A stretch of DNA of 64,000 bases from Legionella maceachernii (GTDB lineage Bacteria; Pseudomonadota; Gammaproteobacteria; Legionellales; Legionellaceae). Below, piece by piece: positions 49,462 to 60,558 of this stretch (its first letter is position 1; each line of letters starts with the position of its first letter). Made by a program: the position numbers and the translations under genes. The stretch covers positions 88,188 through 152,187 of the forward strand of contig NZ_FUXJ01000010.1 in assembly GCF_900167045.1 (NCBI RefSeq). The letters run 5' to 3'. The notes under the pieces are model-generated. The model had not been told where the DNA came from, did not search any database, and saw nothing but the letters and a program-made list of their open reading frames with translations.

Positions 49462-51813
49462 CTAGCGCTTAATGGTTATTGCAGCGAAGGAATGCCCTAA
49501 GTCTGCGGTTTCTGGCATTGCATTGGCCACCCACACTACATCCGGTGCCATGCGCTCATCTCGTTTTAGCGGCAATGTTATCTCAATATCACCTTGAGAT
49601 ACAGTAGCAACTTCATCTAATTTCAATCGATTAGCCGTGCTTGGGTGTATTCTTATACACGCAATTTCTGTTGCTGCACAAGTTTGTAATGCGTGGGCAT
49701 GTCGTACGATCTGATCGCAACGGTAAAGCGGCCATTCACCTACCCGGACCAAATGTTGGTTACTGGGCGGTAGTGATTCCGAGAAATAAGGTTGGTATTT
49801 AACTTCGGGGGTTATCAATGCTAGCGATTTAACTTCCTCGCGCACTTCTTCAGATGAAGAATAATCAAATCCTTTGCAATGGAGTAAGTTTCCAAGAACC
49901 CTTAGAATTTTCCACGCCGGACGCGATTCACCATGAGGTCGTTGCGCGCCCTTGACCGATTGCCATACTCTGTCCACATTGAGGTAAGTTCCTGAGGTTT
50001 CTGCATACGGCGCCATGGGCAAAATAACATCCGCATAGTCGTGCATGGACTCATTTTCGAATGCGCTCAGCATTACCACGAATTCAGCACCCAACATGGA
50101 TTGTCTCGCCCGATAAGGGTTTGCAAAATCAAAGCCAGGCTCTACACCGAGGAGTACATAACCTTTTAATTTAGCGTTCAGTGCACTTTGCACGTCCATT
50201 CCGATGGACTCGGATGATTTTGCCGCCGCTGTACGATGGGGTAGCATACCAGCTAAGCATGCTCCGGCACTATTTGCACCAGTCGTCAATCTAAGCACCT
50301 TAATATTATTATTCTCTTCCATAACATGAATTAAAGTGCGCAATAAAGATGCATCGGGGTGATTGTCACAAAGAGCGCCTGTAATGATTGCGGCATTCGG
50401 TTGTTTTAGCGCTTGCGCAATAGTTCGAGTGGCCTCATCAGGCTGAAGGCCTAACAACAATTTTTGTATTTCCTCAGGCAATTCTGCCACATTCTCTGTC
50501 ATGGCAAGAAGAAGCTTCGCTAGCTGCATAGCCATTTCTTGTGGAGAAACAATGATTTTCTCTGTGACATCAAAGCGGTATTCGTAATCAACCGGATTAA
50601 TGGCAAACAGCTTTGCTCCATTTCGAAACGCCTTGCGTGCGCGAATCCCTGCGAGAGGAACTTCTCTGTCTATGTTACACCCAAAAAGAAGGATCGCTTG
50701 CTGATTTTCTAATTCGCTGTATTTCAATGAGCTAGTAGGCATCGTGGGTAGATGATCCTGATCGCGGAAATCAGTTTGCTGAATACGATGATCGAGGTTA
50801 TTCACGCCCAATTCGCGCATTAATTTTTGCAGCAAATAGAGCTCTTCAAGCGTCGACGAAGGTGAGGCAAACGCAGCAAATTGCTCTGGTCCATGCTGTT
50901 TAATGATACGACTTATTCCTTCAGCGGTAAATTTGAGCGCGGTTTGCCAATCAACTGTTTCCCACTGGCCATTTTTCTTGATTCGTGGTTGGCTTGCGCG
51001 CGCTTCGCTATTTAATCCCAAATAGCTAAATCGATCCCTATCGGAGAGCCAGGTTTCATTGATTTCTTCATTTTCTCTTGGCACTACTCGCATCAATTCA
51101 TTTCGTCGAACATGAAGATAAACATTTGAGCCCAAGCAATCGTGCGGCGCCAAACTATCGTGTTGAGTCAGTTCCCACGCTCTTGCTGTAAACTGAAACG
51201 GTTTGGAGGTGAGGGCCCCTACTGGACAGAGGTCAATAATATTTCCCGAAACTTCTGAAGTGATACTGTGCTGCACGTAGGTGCCAATTTGCATGCTTTC
51301 ACCACGACCAGTAGCACCTAGTTCACGCAAGCCAGCAATTTCTTCGCCAAAGCGAACACAACGCGTGCAGTGAATGCACCGAGTCATTTCGGTTGCAATC
51401 AATGAACCTAGATCATCATTGGCTACAGCGCGTTTTGATTCCTTATACTCAGAAGCATCATGTCCAAATCCCATGGAAATATCTTGTAGCTCACATTCAC
51501 CTCCCTGATCACAAATAGGGCAATCCAAAGGGTGGTTGATGAGGAGAAATTCCATCACTGCTTGTTGTGATCGAACTGCTTCCTCCGATTTAGTATGTAC
51601 TTTCATGCCATCGGTAATGGGTGTTGCACAGGCAGGAACAGGCTTACGGCTATTCTCAACCTCAACCAGACACATCCGGCAATTTGCGGCGACCGATAAT
51701 TTTTTGTGGTAGCAGAAGCGTGGAATATAAATTCCTGCCTCGTCAGCGACCTCGATGATCATCTTGCCGTTTTCTACTTCAAATGTTTTACCGTCGATTT
51801 CAATGGTAGCCAT
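49462..51813 (-). CDS. nuoG: NADH-quinone oxidoreductase subunit G
   Basis: A 783-residue peripheral-arm subunit. The N-terminal ferredoxin part binds N1b (CRMCLVEV and CAT), N5 (with His, in the CPICDQGGECELQD region) and N4 (CIHCTRCVRF, then CPVGALT). The molybdopterin-oxidoreductase-like domain follows. The extra CxxC-type N7 cluster seen in E. coli NuoG is not visible: the corresponding region (HDSLAPHDCLGSNV) has one Cys. So this is the shorter, N7-less type. Confidence 0.97.
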   Translation of the reverse strand: MATIEIDGKTFEVENGKMIIEVADEAGIYIPRFCYHKKLSVAANCRMCLVEVENSRKPVPACATPITDGMKVHTKSEEAVRSQQAVMEFLLINHPLDCPICDQGGECELQDISMGFGHDASEYKESKRAVANDDLGSLIATEMTRCIHCTRCVRFGEEIAGLRELGATGRGESMQIGTYVQHSITSEVSGNIIDLCPVGALTSKPFQFTARAWELTQHDSLAPHDCLGSNVYLHVRRNELMRVVPRENEEINETWLSDRDRFSYLGLNSEARASQPRIKKNGQWETVDWQTALKFTAEGISRIIKQHGPEQFAAFASPSSTLEELYLLQKLMRELGVNNLDHRIQQTDFRDQDHLPTMPTSSLKYSELENQQAILLFGCNIDREVPLAGIRARKAFRNGAKLFAINPVDYEYRFDVTEKIIVSPQEMAMQLAKLLLAMTENVAELPEEIQKLLLGLQPDEATRTIAQALKQPNAAIITGALCDNHPDASLLRTLIHVMEENNNIKVLRLTTGANSAGACLAGMLPHRTAAAKSSESIGMDVQSALNAKLKGYVLLGVEPGFDFANPYRARQSMLGAEFVVMLSAFENESMHDYADVILPMAPYAETSGTYLNVDRVWQSVKGAQRPHGESRPAWKILRVLGNLLHCKGFDYSSSEEVREEVKSLALITPEVKYQPYFSESLPPSNQHLVRVGEWPLYRCDQIVRHAHALQTCAATEIACIRIHPSTANRLKLDEVATVSQGDIEITLPLKRDERMAPDVVWVANAMPETADLGHSFAAITIKR

Positions 51814-51830
51814 TGTTTAACCTTCTCAAA

Positions 51831-53108
51831 TTATGCTGCGACAACCGAGCGTTTGTGCTTAATAAAATATTCAAATTCATGATAAAAATGCTTCACAAAA
51901 CTTTGCACAGGCCATGCAGCCGCTTCCCCTAAAGCACAAATAGTACGACCCTCAATTTTATCCGCTATATTCGCGAGTTTTTCTATGTCACCAGGCTCGC
52001 CATGTCCTTCCTTTATGCGATGTAATAAACGAACCATCCAGCCGGTTCCTTCTCGACATGGGGTGCACTGACCGCACGATTCTTCCATATAAAACTCTGA
52101 GATTCGGTACAAGGCATCAACCATGCAGGTGGTTTCATCCATAACAATCACCGCACCGGAACCTAGGCCTGAACCTGCCTTTTGAATGCTGTCATAGTCC
52201 ATATCAAGATTCATCATGACATCACCCGGTAGTACCTTCATTGAAGATCCTCCAGGAATGACGGCTTTGATTTTTCTGCCATTACGAACGCCACCGGCTA
52301 ACTCTAAAAGCGTCTTGAAAGGTGTACCGAGTGGTATTTCAAAATTTCCTGGGTTATTCACATGACCACTCACGCTAAAGCATTTAGTGCCACCATTATT
52401 AGGTTTGCCTAAAGTTAAAAACCACTCTCCGCCTTTTTCCATAATGACCGGAACAGAAGCGAAAGTTTCTGTGTTATTGATGGTAGTTGGCTTACCGTAT
52501 AACCCATAATTGGCGGGAAAGGGGGGCTTAAATCGCGGTTGCCCTTTTTTACCTTCTAGCGAATTCAGTAGGGCTGTTTCTTCGCCACAAATATAAGCAC
52601 CTGCGCCCAAATGATTATAAAGCTCAAAATCAAAACCACTGCCTAAGATGTTTTTCCCTAGTAAACCGGCTGCATAGGCTTCTTTTAATGCAGATTCCAT
52701 TCGCTCAAAGGGGAGCCAAAATTCGCCACGAATGTAGTTATAGCCGACGGTTGCACCCATTGCATAGCCCGCGATTGCCATCCCTTCAATTAATTGGTGT
52801 GGATTACGGCTTAGGATTTCCCGATCTTTGCACGTTCCTGGTTCACCTTCGTCTGAATTGCAAACCACGTATTTTTGTACCGGTGAATTCCGATTCATAA
52901 AACTCCACTTAAGACCAGTGGGAAAACCGGCACCGCCGCGTCCGCGTAAGGCTGACGTTTTTACTTCCTCAATGATTTTTTGAGGGGGTGTTTGTTCTTG
53001 CAGAATTCGGCGCCATGCACTGTATCCGCCTATGCTCTCATAGGCTTTAAGCGTCCAGGGATTCTCTAGGTGGAATGTTCGGTAACAGACCTGATTTTGT
53101 TCAACCAT
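51831..53108 (-). CDS. nuoF: NADH-quinone oxidoreductase subunit F
   Basis: A 425-residue NADH- and FMN-binding subunit. [13 protein letters not shown] and [14 protein letters not shown] form the FMN/NADH site; [12 protein letters not shown] with a later Cys ([12 protein letters not shown]) binds the N3 [4Fe-4S] cluster. It starts 18 bases after nuoE. Confidence 0.98.
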   Translation of the reverse strand: MVEQNQVCYRTFHLENPWTLKAYESIGGYSAWRRILQEQTPPQKIIEEVKTSALRGRGGAGFPTGLKWSFMNRNSPVQKYVVCNSDEGEPGTCKDREILSRNPHQLIEGMAIAGYAMGATVGYNYIRGEFWLPFERMESALKEAYAAGLLGKNILGSGFDFELYNHLGAGAYICGEETALLNSLEGKKGQPRFKPPFPANYGLYGKPTTINNTETFASVPVIMEKGGEWFLTLGKPNNGGTKCFSVSGHVNNPGNFEIPLGTPFKTLLELAGGVRNGRKIKAVIPGGSSMKVLPGDVMMNLDMDYDSIQKAGSGLGSGAVIVMDETTCMVDALYRISEFYMEESCGQCTPCREGTGWMVRLLHRIKEGHGEPGDIEKLANIADKIEGRTICALGEAAAWPVQSFVKHFYHEFEYFIKHKRSVVAA

Positions 53109-53126
53109 GACAACTACCTCTATTGT

Positions 53127-53630
53127 TCATTCGTACTGTTCCAAAACTTTGTCAATTTTATCAGTGGTTAGATTTTCGTGGTAATTCTTATCCACCTGCA
53201 TCATGGGGGCGTTAGCACAAGCAGCAAGGCATTCCACAGATCGTAGCGTAAACCGACCATCTTGGGTTGTCTCGCCGAGCTTAATACCCAATTTTTTCTG
53301 CAAATAGCTAACGACCTCTGATGAACCGCTAAGTTTGCAGGAAATATTAGTACAAACATTAATCAAATGGCGACCAATAGGTTGATGTTCATACATGGTA
53401 TAAAAAGAAGCGACCTCGTACACTGCAATAGGCGGCATATCTAAATATTCAGCAACAGCATCCATCAGCTCGGGCGTTAAATAACCGTGCTCTTCCTGGA
53501 CGATTCGTAAAGCGGCCAGAACAGCTGACTGCTTTTCTTCAGCTGGGTATTTAGCGATCCAATGGTCAATCTCATCGATACGGGCCGATGGGATGAACTG
53601 GCGAAGTAATTTTGTTGAATTATCGGGCAT
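53127..53630 (-). CDS. nuoE: NADH-quinone oxidoreductase subunit E
   Basis: A 167-residue thioredoxin-like subunit binding the N1a [2Fe-2S] cluster through CTNISC and CLAACANAP. Normal length; 38 bases after nuoD. Confidence 0.97.
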   Translation of the reverse strand: MPDNSTKLLRQFIPSARIDEIDHWIAKYPAEEKQSAVLAALRIVQEEHGYLTPELMDAVAEYLDMPPIAVYEVASFYTMYEHQPIGRHLINVCTNISCKLSGSSEVVSYLQKKLGIKLGETTQDGRFTLRSVECLAACANAPMMQVDKNYHENLTTDKIDKVLEQYE

Positions 53631-53668
53631 TCTTTCTAACCTTTAATGCGATAAATTAACCATCTAAT

Positions 53669-54922
53669 TTATCGGTCAATCTCACCAAATACAATGTCTT
53701 GGCTTGCCAAGATTGCAACACCATCTGCAATCATATGACCTCTTGTCATTGCATCATAGCTGGATAAATGGGCAAATCCTGGAGCACGAATTTTCATGCG
53801 ATAAGGCTTGTTAGCACCATCTGATACCAGATAAATGCCAAATTCTCCTTTAGGTGCCTCAACCGCAGCATAAACTTCCCCACTAGGTAAACAAAAACCC
53901 TCAGTGAACAACTTAAAATGATGAATGAGTGCTTCCATATCATGCTTCATTGTTTCTCGACGAGGCGGTGTAATTTTGTAGTCGTCGATTTTCACTGGCC
54001 CTGGATTCTTGCGCAGCCACTCAATGCATTGCCTAATGATACGGTTCGCTTGGCGTAATTCTTCAACTCGTACGAGATAGCGGTCGTAACAATCGCCTGT
54101 TTTTCCTACTGGAATGTCGAACTCAACCCTGTCGTAGGCCGCATAAGGCTGTTTTTTACGCAGATCCCAAGCAATCCCTGAACCTCTTAACATCGGGCCT
54201 GTGAATCCCCATTGCAGGGCTTCCTCGGGCGATACAACACCGATATCAACAGTACGTTGTTTCCAAATACGATTCTCAGTCAGCAACCCTTCATACTCAT
54301 CGACTCGTTTTGGAAAACGCTCGGTAAATGCCCAAAGAAAATCAAGTAGGGATCCCTGACGATGTTCATTCATTTTTTCCACTTCGCGCTCATTGTGCCA
54401 ACGAGAGGGCTTATACTGCGGCATTGCGTCTGGAAGATCGCGAGCTACTCCTCCGGGGCGATAGTAGGTTGCGTGCATACGGGCGCCTGAAACCGCTTCA
54501 TAGCAGTCGAATAAGTCTTCTCGCTCACGAAAGCAGTATAGGAATACTGTCATTGCACCAATATCTAAAGCCACAGCCCCCAACCACAACAAGTGATTAA
54601 GAATCCTTGTTACCTCGTCAAACATCGTGCGAATGTATTTTGCCCGCAATGGAATTTCAATACCGAGCAATTTCTCGATGGCCATCACATAAGCATGTTC
54701 GTTACACATCATCGAAACATAATCGAGCCTATCCATATAGCCGATACTTTGGATATAAGGCTTCGTTTCTACTAGTTTCTCTGTGGCACGATGCAATAGT
54801 CCGATGTGAGGGTCCGCGCGAACAATTGTTTCACCCTCTAATTCAAGTACCAGACGTAATACACCGTGTGCGGCTGGGTGTTGAGGTCCAAAATTAAGGG
54901 TGTAATTTTTTAACTCAATCAT
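53669..54922 (-). CDS. nuoD: NADH-quinone oxidoreductase subunit D
   Basis: A 417-residue quinone-site subunit related to [NiFe] hydrogenase large subunits: [21 protein letters not shown] (start landmark), the HIGLLHR motif with quinone-site His and the [11 protein letters not shown] segment. It is separate from nuoC, unlike the fused NuoCD of E. coli. Its ATG overlaps the nuoC stop as ATGA. Confidence 0.98.
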   Translation of the reverse strand: MIELKNYTLNFGPQHPAAHGVLRLVLELEGETIVRADPHIGLLHRATEKLVETKPYIQSIGYMDRLDYVSMMCNEHAYVMAIEKLLGIEIPLRAKYIRTMFDEVTRILNHLLWLGAVALDIGAMTVFLYCFREREDLFDCYEAVSGARMHATYYRPGGVARDLPDAMPQYKPSRWHNEREVEKMNEHRQGSLLDFLWAFTERFPKRVDEYEGLLTENRIWKQRTVDIGVVSPEEALQWGFTGPMLRGSGIAWDLRKKQPYAAYDRVEFDIPVGKTGDCYDRYLVRVEELRQANRIIRQCIEWLRKNPGPVKIDDYKITPPRRETMKHDMEALIHHFKLFTEGFCLPSGEVYAAVEAPKGEFGIYLVSDGANKPYRMKIRAPGFAHLSSYDAMTRGHMIADGVAILASQDIVFGEIDR

Positions 54923-55605
54923 TTTTCACCCCCGTGATTCTTAATATCCAGATACCGATTATCGTGTCGTATCACTTTAGGGACATTGATTCTCGGTTCT
55001 ATGTTGACCGGTTCATAGATCACTTTTTGCAAAGTTGCATCGTAACGCATTTCGACATAGCCGCTGAGTGGGAAATCTTTACGGAATGGATGACCGATAA
55101 ATCCATAATCCGTTAGGATACGTCTTAGATCAGGATGTCCATCAAATAAAATCCCGTATAAATCATACGCTTCGCGCTCAAACCAATTCGCGCCCTTCCA
55201 AATATTATGAACCGAGGGCACGATAAGATGCGATTCCTCGATATAACTTTTCACTCGTACCCGGTGATTTAGTTTTGTCGATAAAAGATGATAAACAACG
55301 GCAAAGCGTGGTTTAGACCAGATGTAAGCCTTTGCCTCTAAGGGTTCCGCGCCTCGAGAAAATCCACTTTCTGTAGCTGATTCGGTTTCCCAATCGTAGA
55401 CGCCATAATGCAAATAATCTACGCCACAGAGATCAATGAGTTGATCAAAAGCAAACGCTTCATGCATGCGCAATTGATACAGTGCATCTTTTAAATGCCC
55501 AACCTCACACTCTAAAGTGATCTCACCATTCGCTATTGAGACATTAGTGACTAGAGTATTTAATTCTGTCGTTATTTTATCAGCCAAGTTCGTTAATTTT
55601 GTCAT
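54919..55605 (-). CDS. nuoC: NADH-quinone oxidoreductase subunit C
   Basis: A 228-residue hydrophilic complex I subunit (30 kDa type): [32 protein letters not shown] is the signature region (quoted only from its ends: [12 protein letters not shown] and [20 protein letters not shown]). It is not fused to nuoD, and starts 23 bases after nuoB. Confidence 0.97.
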   Translation of the reverse strand: MTKLTNLADKITTELNTLVTNVSIANGEITLECEVGHLKDALYQLRMHEAFAFDQLIDLCGVDYLHYGVYDWETESATESGFSRGAEPLEAKAYIWSKPRFAVVYHLLSTKLNHRVRVKSYIEESHLIVPSVHNIWKGANWFEREAYDLYGILFDGHPDLRRILTDYGFIGHPFRKDFPLSGYVEMRYDATLQKVIYEPVNIEPRINVPKVIRHDNRYLDIKNHGGEK

Positions 55606-55628
55606 CGGATAGTTACCTGTGCTGTCTC

Positions 55629-56105
55629 TTAAACTTCAATCACTTTTTTGCGCCGAATTTTGTTCTGCAGCTGGATAATGCCATAAAGTAAGGCTTCAGC
55701 GGTAGGTGGGCATCCGGGAACATATACATCCACTGGAACAATTCGGTCACAGCCGCGTACTACTGAGTACGAGTAATGATAATAACCTCCACCATTGGCG
55801 CAAGATCCCATTGAAACAACCCATCTGGGTTCAGGCATTTGATCATATACCCTGCGTAGCGCCGGAGCCATCTTATTGCACAAAGTTCCTGCAACGATCA
55901 TGACATCCGATTGACGTGGACTAGGTCGAAAAATAATACCAAAACGATCTAAATCATATCGGGCAGCCCCTACATGCATCATTTCAACCGCGCAGCAAGC
56001 CAAGCCGAAAGTCATTGGCCACATTGAACCACTGCGAGCCCAACCAAGCAGCTTCTCTACTGATGTGGTAACAAAGCCAGTTTTCTGCAAGTCAGCAACA
56101 GCCAT
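55629..56105 (-). CDS. nuoB: NADH-quinone oxidoreductase subunit B
   Basis: A 158-residue subunit binding the terminal N2 [4Fe-4S] cluster: the adjacent cysteines in ACCAVEMM, then Cys in [10 protein letters not shown] and in [14 protein letters not shown]. Normal length and residues. Confidence 0.98.
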   Translation of the reverse strand: MAVADLQKTGFVTTSVEKLLGWARSGSMWPMTFGLACCAVEMMHVGAARYDLDRFGIIFRPSPRQSDVMIVAGTLCNKMAPALRRVYDQMPEPRWVVSMGSCANGGGYYHYSYSVVRGCDRIVPVDVYVPGCPPTAEALLYGIIQLQNKIRRKKVIEV

Positions 56106-56174
56106 AGCAAGCCTCTAATTGTTTTTGGATTAATATAACACCATCGATTAATTTTAATATAGAAACTGCCGGAT

Positions 56175-56534
56175 CTACTCCCATTCAAGAGCGCCCCGCT
56201 TCCATTCAAAGATAAAACCAATTACTAATAGGCCGAGGAAGATCATCATCGCGGTAAATCCGAACCAACTAATCTTACGCAATACAACAGCCCAGGGAAC
56301 AAAAAAGGCGGTTTCTAAATCAAATATAATAAACAGTATAGCAACTAGATAAAATCTTACATCGAAAGGAAGATGCGCATTCTCAAAGGGAGCGAACCCG
56401 CACTCATAAGGCGAATTTTTTGCGGCGTCAGGATTGTGCTTACCCAACAGTGCACCTGCTCCAAGCATTGCAAGACCTATGACAAGGGCGATTATAATAA
56501 AAACAAGTATCGGTAAGTACTGTGATAGCATCAT
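56175..56534 (-). CDS. nuoA: NADH-quinone oxidoreductase subunit A
   Basis: A 119-residue three-helix membrane subunit; [22 protein letters not shown] (landmark; the loop with Cys near the quinone site) and [15 protein letters not shown] are typical. Double ATG start (56534/56531). First gene of the nuoA-N operon; the next upstream elements are a long inverted repeat and tRNA-Leu. Confidence 0.97.
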   Translation of the reverse strand: MMLSQYLPILVFIIIALVIGLAMLGAGALLGKHNPDAAKNSPYECGFAPFENAHLPFDVRFYLVAILFIIFDLETAFFVPWAVVLRKISWFGFTAMMIFLGLLVIGFIFEWKRGALEWE

Positions 56535-56620
56535 TTTGTATCGCTCGGAGTTAAGTGCTCAGTTTCTGCCAGGAAACGGTTTTATTTGGCGCATCTTGCA
56601 GGAAGAATCACTTGTCGTCC

Positions 56621-56687
56621 TGAGCGTAGCGAAGGACCTCCTGACTCTTGTCAGTAACTTAATTCAGGAGGTCCTTCGCTACGCTCA
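56621..56687. repeat. Long REP-like inverted repeat between tRNA-Leu and nuoA
   Basis: Perfect 24-base arms (56621-56644 and 56664-56687; core GCGTAGCGAAGGACC) around a 19-base loop that itself holds a small hairpin (CTGAC, GTCAG). The pairing extends outside with mismatches. The sequence type (TGAGCGTAGCGAAGGA) is a widespread bacterial REP-like palindrome. It could separate tRNA-Leu transcription from nuo. Confidence 0.8.
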
Positions 56688-56728
56688 GAATGACAGGTTT
56701 TCTCATAACCTGAGCTGTTACAGTTTAA

Positions 56729-56813
56729 TGGTGCCGAAGGTCGGACTCGAACCGACACGGCTTGCGCCACCGCCCCCTCAAGACGGCGTGTCTACCAATT
56801 CCACCACTTCGGC
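56729..56813 (-). tRNA. tRNA-Leu (GAG), with encoded CCA
   Basis: An 85-nucleotide class II tRNA with a long variable arm. The anticodon stem CCGTC/GGCGG holds loop TTGAGGG, giving anticodon GAG. Starts GCCGAAG and ends CTTCGGC ACCA. It corresponds to E. coli leuU, which also sits beside secG. Confidence 0.97.
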
Positions 56814-56901
56814 ATATCTATTAGAGCCTATTTACATTCCTACTGTCTTGGCAAAAAGTCTGATTTTGGCTCAAACTAACCCAATGTACATAGGTCTCTA
56901 T

Positions 56902-57228
56902 TTATTTTCCGTTTTTACTGCTATCAACCGGCACTGGAACGCTAGATTCCGGTACAGTGGTTTGCTGAGGTATAACCTGTTGCCCTACTTTTTGGTATTG
57001 AGAAGACACCAAATAAGAGAGAGATAGGCTTGTAATAAAAAAAGTCAAAGCCAAACCGCCGGTTAATTTGAATAAGAAAGTTCCTGTGCCTTGGCTACCA
57101 AACACCGTATTAGAGGCGCCTGAGCCAAATGCAGCACCGATGTCAGCTCCTTTACCATGCTGTATCAATACTAAAGCTATTAAGATAATAGCGACCAGCA
57201 CGTGAATCATTAAAATCAATTGATACAT
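56902..57228 (-). CDS. secG: Protein-export membrane protein SecG
   Basis: A 108-residue SecYEG subunit with two membrane segments (residues ~3-21 and ~51-71) and the family segment [20 protein letters not shown]. The tail is short and Ser/Val/Pro-rich. Its start overlaps the tpiA stop by 13 bases. Confidence 0.95.
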   Translation of the reverse strand: MYQLILMIHVLVAIILIALVLIQHGKGADIGAAFGSGASNTVFGSQGTGTFLFKLTGGLALTFFITSLSLSYLVSSQYQKVGQQVIPQQTTVPESSVPVPVDSSKNGK

Positions 57229-57965
57229 TTTACAATTTCCACAAACTGTTGTGCATTAAGCGATGCACCACCAACCAAGCCACCATCCACGTCTGACATG
57301 GCAAACAGTGAAGCAGCATTTTTTTCATTTACACTGCCACCATATAAGATGGACACCTGATTTGCAGCCTCTGGGTCAAAATCAGCGATGAATGCCCTGA
57401 TTGCCATATGCGCTTCCTGAGCTTCCTCTGGAGTGGCGTTTTGCCCCGTCCCAATTGCCCATACGGGCTCGTAGGCTATAATGCAGTTTTTAAAGCATTG
57501 TTTGCTATTTTCTGTGACCGCTAACAACTGCTTAGCGAAAACTTGCTCTGTAAAGCCTTGTTCTCGCTCCTCCAGGGTCTCGCCTACGCAAAGAATCGGT
57601 ATCATACCATGTTCTTTTACATGGTGGAATTTATCAGCAACAAATTTTTCACTCTCACCAAATAACCGTCTTCGCTCGGAATGTCCCACTAACACGTAGC
57701 GGCAATCATAGTCCTTTAACATGGGCGCAGAAATCTCTCCCGTAAAAGCCCCTGCATCCTGAGGATAGACATTTTGCGCACCCCATTTGATGTGGCTTTC
57801 ACTTAAATACTCTTTAACGAGGGGAAGGTAAATGGACGGCGGCATAATCACGCAATTAGCCTTTACCTGTTCAACCAATGCAGTCAGAAGGTGGTGCAAT
57901 AAAGATTTGACCTGCTCAACTCGGCCATTCATCTTCCAATTACCAGCTACAATCTTCTGCCTCAT
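57216..57965 (-). CDS. tpiA: Triosephosphate isomerase
   Basis: A 249-residue glycolytic TIM-barrel enzyme. GNWKMNG (Lys), GHSERR (His) and [11 protein letters not shown] (Glu) form the active site. Position between glmM and secG is common in gamma-proteobacteria outside the enterics. Confidence 0.98.
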   Translation of the reverse strand: MRQKIVAGNWKMNGRVEQVKSLLHHLLTALVEQVKANCVIMPPSIYLPLVKEYLSESHIKWGAQNVYPQDAGAFTGEISAPMLKDYDCRYVLVGHSERRRLFGESEKFVADKFHHVKEHGMIPILCVGETLEEREQGFTEQVFAKQLLAVTENSKQCFKNCIIAYEPVWAIGTGQNATPEEAQEAHMAIRAFIADFDPEAANQVSILYGGSVNEKNAASLFAMSDVDGGLVGGASLNAQQFVEIVKCIN

Positions 57966-58111
57966 TTTGCCCCCAGTTTTGGTCTGGCGGGACTATACAT
58001 CAAAGTTTAGGCAAATCCTAGTCTTCGATTGTTTTTTTAACCGAGATATTGAGGTTTTGATCGATTAGGGTGCGCCGGCTTGCACGTATTTGTGAGTCTT
58101 CGCTTTCTCAA

Positions 58112-59467
58112 TCAGCTTGCGAAAAAACCTTTCTCTAAATGCACAATCTCGTCACTTAACCGCTGAGCATGAGATTGGACTTGCTCACTATTTCGTCCTT
58201 CCACCATGACTCTAAGCATAGGCTCTGTCCCAGAGGGGCGTAATAAAACTCGTCCTTCTCCTTGTAGTTCATTGGATAAATCAGAAACCATCTGCAGCAC
58301 TTTAGGATTGGCCGCTAGAGACTCGGCGTTTTCAGTTTTTATATTGATTAATGCTTGTGGTAAGAGCTGAATGCCTTCGCATAATTCTTCTAATGTCTTT
58401 TCTTGTTTAATCATGCAGGCCAATACCTGCAAAGCAGCGATAATGCCATCACCGGTAGTGGTTTTGTCCAAACACACGATATGCCCAGAAGATTCACCAC
58501 CAATTCGCCAATCTTGGTCTTTTAAAGTCTCCAAAACATAACGGTCACCCACTTTAGTGCGTAAAAAAGGAATGTCTAATTCGGCTAACGCTTTCTCTAA
58601 TCCATAATTACTCATCAAAGTGCCTACAACCCCACCGTGTAATGAACCTCTTTGATATCGGTCTTTCGCAATAATGTAGAGAATTTGATCGCCATCAACA
58701 ATGTTTCCTGCGGCATCAACGAGAATAGTTCTGTCTCCATCGCCGTCCAGTGCAATACCAATGTCTGCATTAGTTTGCAAGACGAGTTCGCGCATTGCTT
58801 CAGGCGCCGTTGAACCACATTTTTTATTGATGTTAAAACCATCAGGTTTATTACCCATTGCAATGACTTCGGCACCTAATTCACTAAATACGTTAGGAGC
58901 AATGTGATAGGTAGCACCGTTTGCACAATCAACGACAATTTTTAAACCGGACAAGCGAGTTAACGAGGGAATCGTTGATTTACAAAATTCAATATAGCGG
59001 CCTGGTGCATCTTTTATTCGTGTTGTTTTGCCTAACTTCGCAGAAGGGACTGTTTGTAAAGGCTTCTCTATTTCGGCTTCGATGGCAAGTTCCATGGCAT
59101 CGGGGATTTTGGTTCCCTCAGCAGAAAAAAATTTGATGCCGTTGTCCTCAAATAAATTATGCGAAGCGCTGATTACAATGCCGGCGTTAGCACGTAACGT
59201 TTGAGTAAGGTAGGCTATCGCGGGAGTAGGCATAGGACCTAGTAAACAGACATCGATTCCGGCTGAAGACAAGCCTGCTTCCAATGCTGATTCCAGCATG
59301 TAACCAGATACACGCGTGTCCTTACCGATAATAATTTTTTTTCGCTGCCCATTAGCCAGTACTCGACCTAAGGCCCAACCAAGCTTTAATACGAATTCAG
59401 GATTAATATTTGATAACCCGACCTTTCCCCGAATTCCGTCTGTCCCAAAATAGTTTCGCTGACTCAT
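58112..59467 (-). CDS. glmM: Phosphoglucosamine mutase
   Basis: A 451-residue enzyme converting glucosamine-6-P to glucosamine-1-P for cell-wall UDP-GlcNAc. The phospho-serine is Ser102 in ISASHN; the metal loop DGDGDR and [15 protein letters not shown] are intact. It follows folP by 25 bases. Confidence 0.98.
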   Translation of the reverse strand: MSQRNYFGTDGIRGKVGLSNINPEFVLKLGWALGRVLANGQRKKIIIGKDTRVSGYMLESALEAGLSSAGIDVCLLGPMPTPAIAYLTQTLRANAGIVISASHNLFEDNGIKFFSAEGTKIPDAMELAIEAEIEKPLQTVPSAKLGKTTRIKDAPGRYIEFCKSTIPSLTRLSGLKIVVDCANGATYHIAPNVFSELGAEVIAMGNKPDGFNINKKCGSTAPEAMRELVLQTNADIGIALDGDGDRTILVDAAGNIVDGDQILYIIAKDRYQRGSLHGGVVGTLMSNYGLEKALAELDIPFLRTKVGDRYVLETLKDQDWRIGGESSGHIVCLDKTTTGDGIIAALQVLACMIKQEKTLEELCEGIQLLPQALINIKTENAESLAANPKVLQMVSDLSNELQGEGRVLLRPSGTEPMLRVMVEGRNSEQVQSHAQRLSDEIVHLEKGFFAS

Positions 59468-59492
59468 TATCTTGTCCTCACCTTATTATTCT

Positions 59493-60356
59493 TTAACCCG
59501 CCGCATGAATGGCCTGAACCATTATGAGCGCCTGATTAGTCTCAGCAACATCATGGGTTCTTAGGATTGAAACACCATGTAGCGCACTAAATACAGCAAT
59601 CGCCAAACCGCCCGCAATTCGCTTTTCAACAGGAGTATTAAGAATCACTCCAAGTGTGCTTTTACGCGAGACACCAATCATTACAGGCAGGTGATGCTGC
59701 TGAAATTTGCTCATTTGGTGGATAATGCGCATATTATGCTGAGGTGTTTTTCCAAAACCAAAACCGGGATCCAGAATAAGATTTTTACGCTTAATACCTG
59801 CTGCAACACACCTTTCAATGCGCTGCTGAAAGAAGAAATTAATTTCATCGACAACATCATCTTGATACTGAGGATTATTTTGCATTTTCTGCGGCTCTCC
59901 TTGCATGTGCATTAAGCACAGAGGCACATCCAATTTAACCGCCATAGCTAATGACTCATCACTGCGAAACCCAGCGATATCATTAATTATAGACGCGCCC
60001 GAATAGATCGCTTCATGCATTACTCGTGCCTTAGTCGTATCGATGGAGATGCAAATATCGCTTTCGGCACGAAGCCGCTTAATGACAGGAACAACTCGCT
60101 TTAATTCCTCCTCGCAACTGACAGGTAACGCACCAGGTTTAGATGATTCCCCGCCAATATCAATAATATCGGCGCCTTCTGCAATCATCTGATGCGCTCG
60201 CGAAAGGGCGTGCTCTAATTGATAATAACGACCACCATCTGAAAATGAATCGGGAGTAATATTAAGTACACCCATAATGAGTGGTTTTGGTGGTTTTCTC
60301 GTTGAAGTGGGTTGACTGTAAGATTCACACCATCGCTTAAATTGTTCTGCGTTCAC
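59493..60356 (-). CDS. folP: Dihydropteroate synthase
   Basis: A 287-residue TIM-barrel enzyme of folate synthesis joining dihydropterin pyrophosphate and p-aminobenzoate, the sulfonamide target. MGVLNITPDSFSDGG, DIGGESSKPGA and LDPGFGFGKT are intact. It sits in the conserved ftsH-folP-glmM order. Confidence 0.98.
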   Translation of the reverse strand: MNAEQFKRWCESYSQPTSTRKPPKPLIMGVLNITPDSFSDGGRYYQLEHALSRAHQMIAEGADIIDIGGESSKPGALPVSCEEELKRVVPVIKRLRAESDICISIDTTKARVMHEAIYSGASIINDIAGFRSDESLAMAVKLDVPLCLMHMQGEPQKMQNNPQYQDDVVDEINFFFQQRIERCVAAGIKRKNLILDPGFGFGKTPQHNMRIIHQMSKFQQHHLPVMIGVSRKSTLGVILNTPVEKRIAGGLAIAVFSALHGVSILRTHDVAETNQALIMVQAIHAAG

Positions 60357-60458
60357 ATGTTTCTCGACAACAAAAAACCATCAAGCTCACTTAAACGTAA
60401 TAGCTCACGCCTCTTCTCAATCAACTTCCCGCATTGTTCGCGAGATCCAGCAAGAATC

Positions 60459-60512
60459 GCTCACTCCTCACAGGATCTTGTGAGCAAGTCCCAAGGTGTT
60501 TGTGGAGTGAGC
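60459..60512. repeat. Nested inverted repeat between folP and ftsH
   Basis: GCTCACTCC (60459-60467) pairs perfectly with GGAGTGAGC (60504-60512). Inside, CTCACA and TGTGAG (60467-60484) form another stem. The region may be a transcript-end structure after ftsH or a REP-like element; no strong T-run. Confidence 0.5.
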
Positions 60513-60558
60513 TCTCTTTAATAAACTTGAAGGTAGGTTAATAATCAGAATTAAGACC

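Noticed and set aside
56434..57027. A 197-residue plus-strand frame across nuoA, the inverted repeat, tRNA-Leu and secG
   Set aside because: It runs antisense to well-supported genes and through a tRNA gene, so it cannot be a real protein gene.
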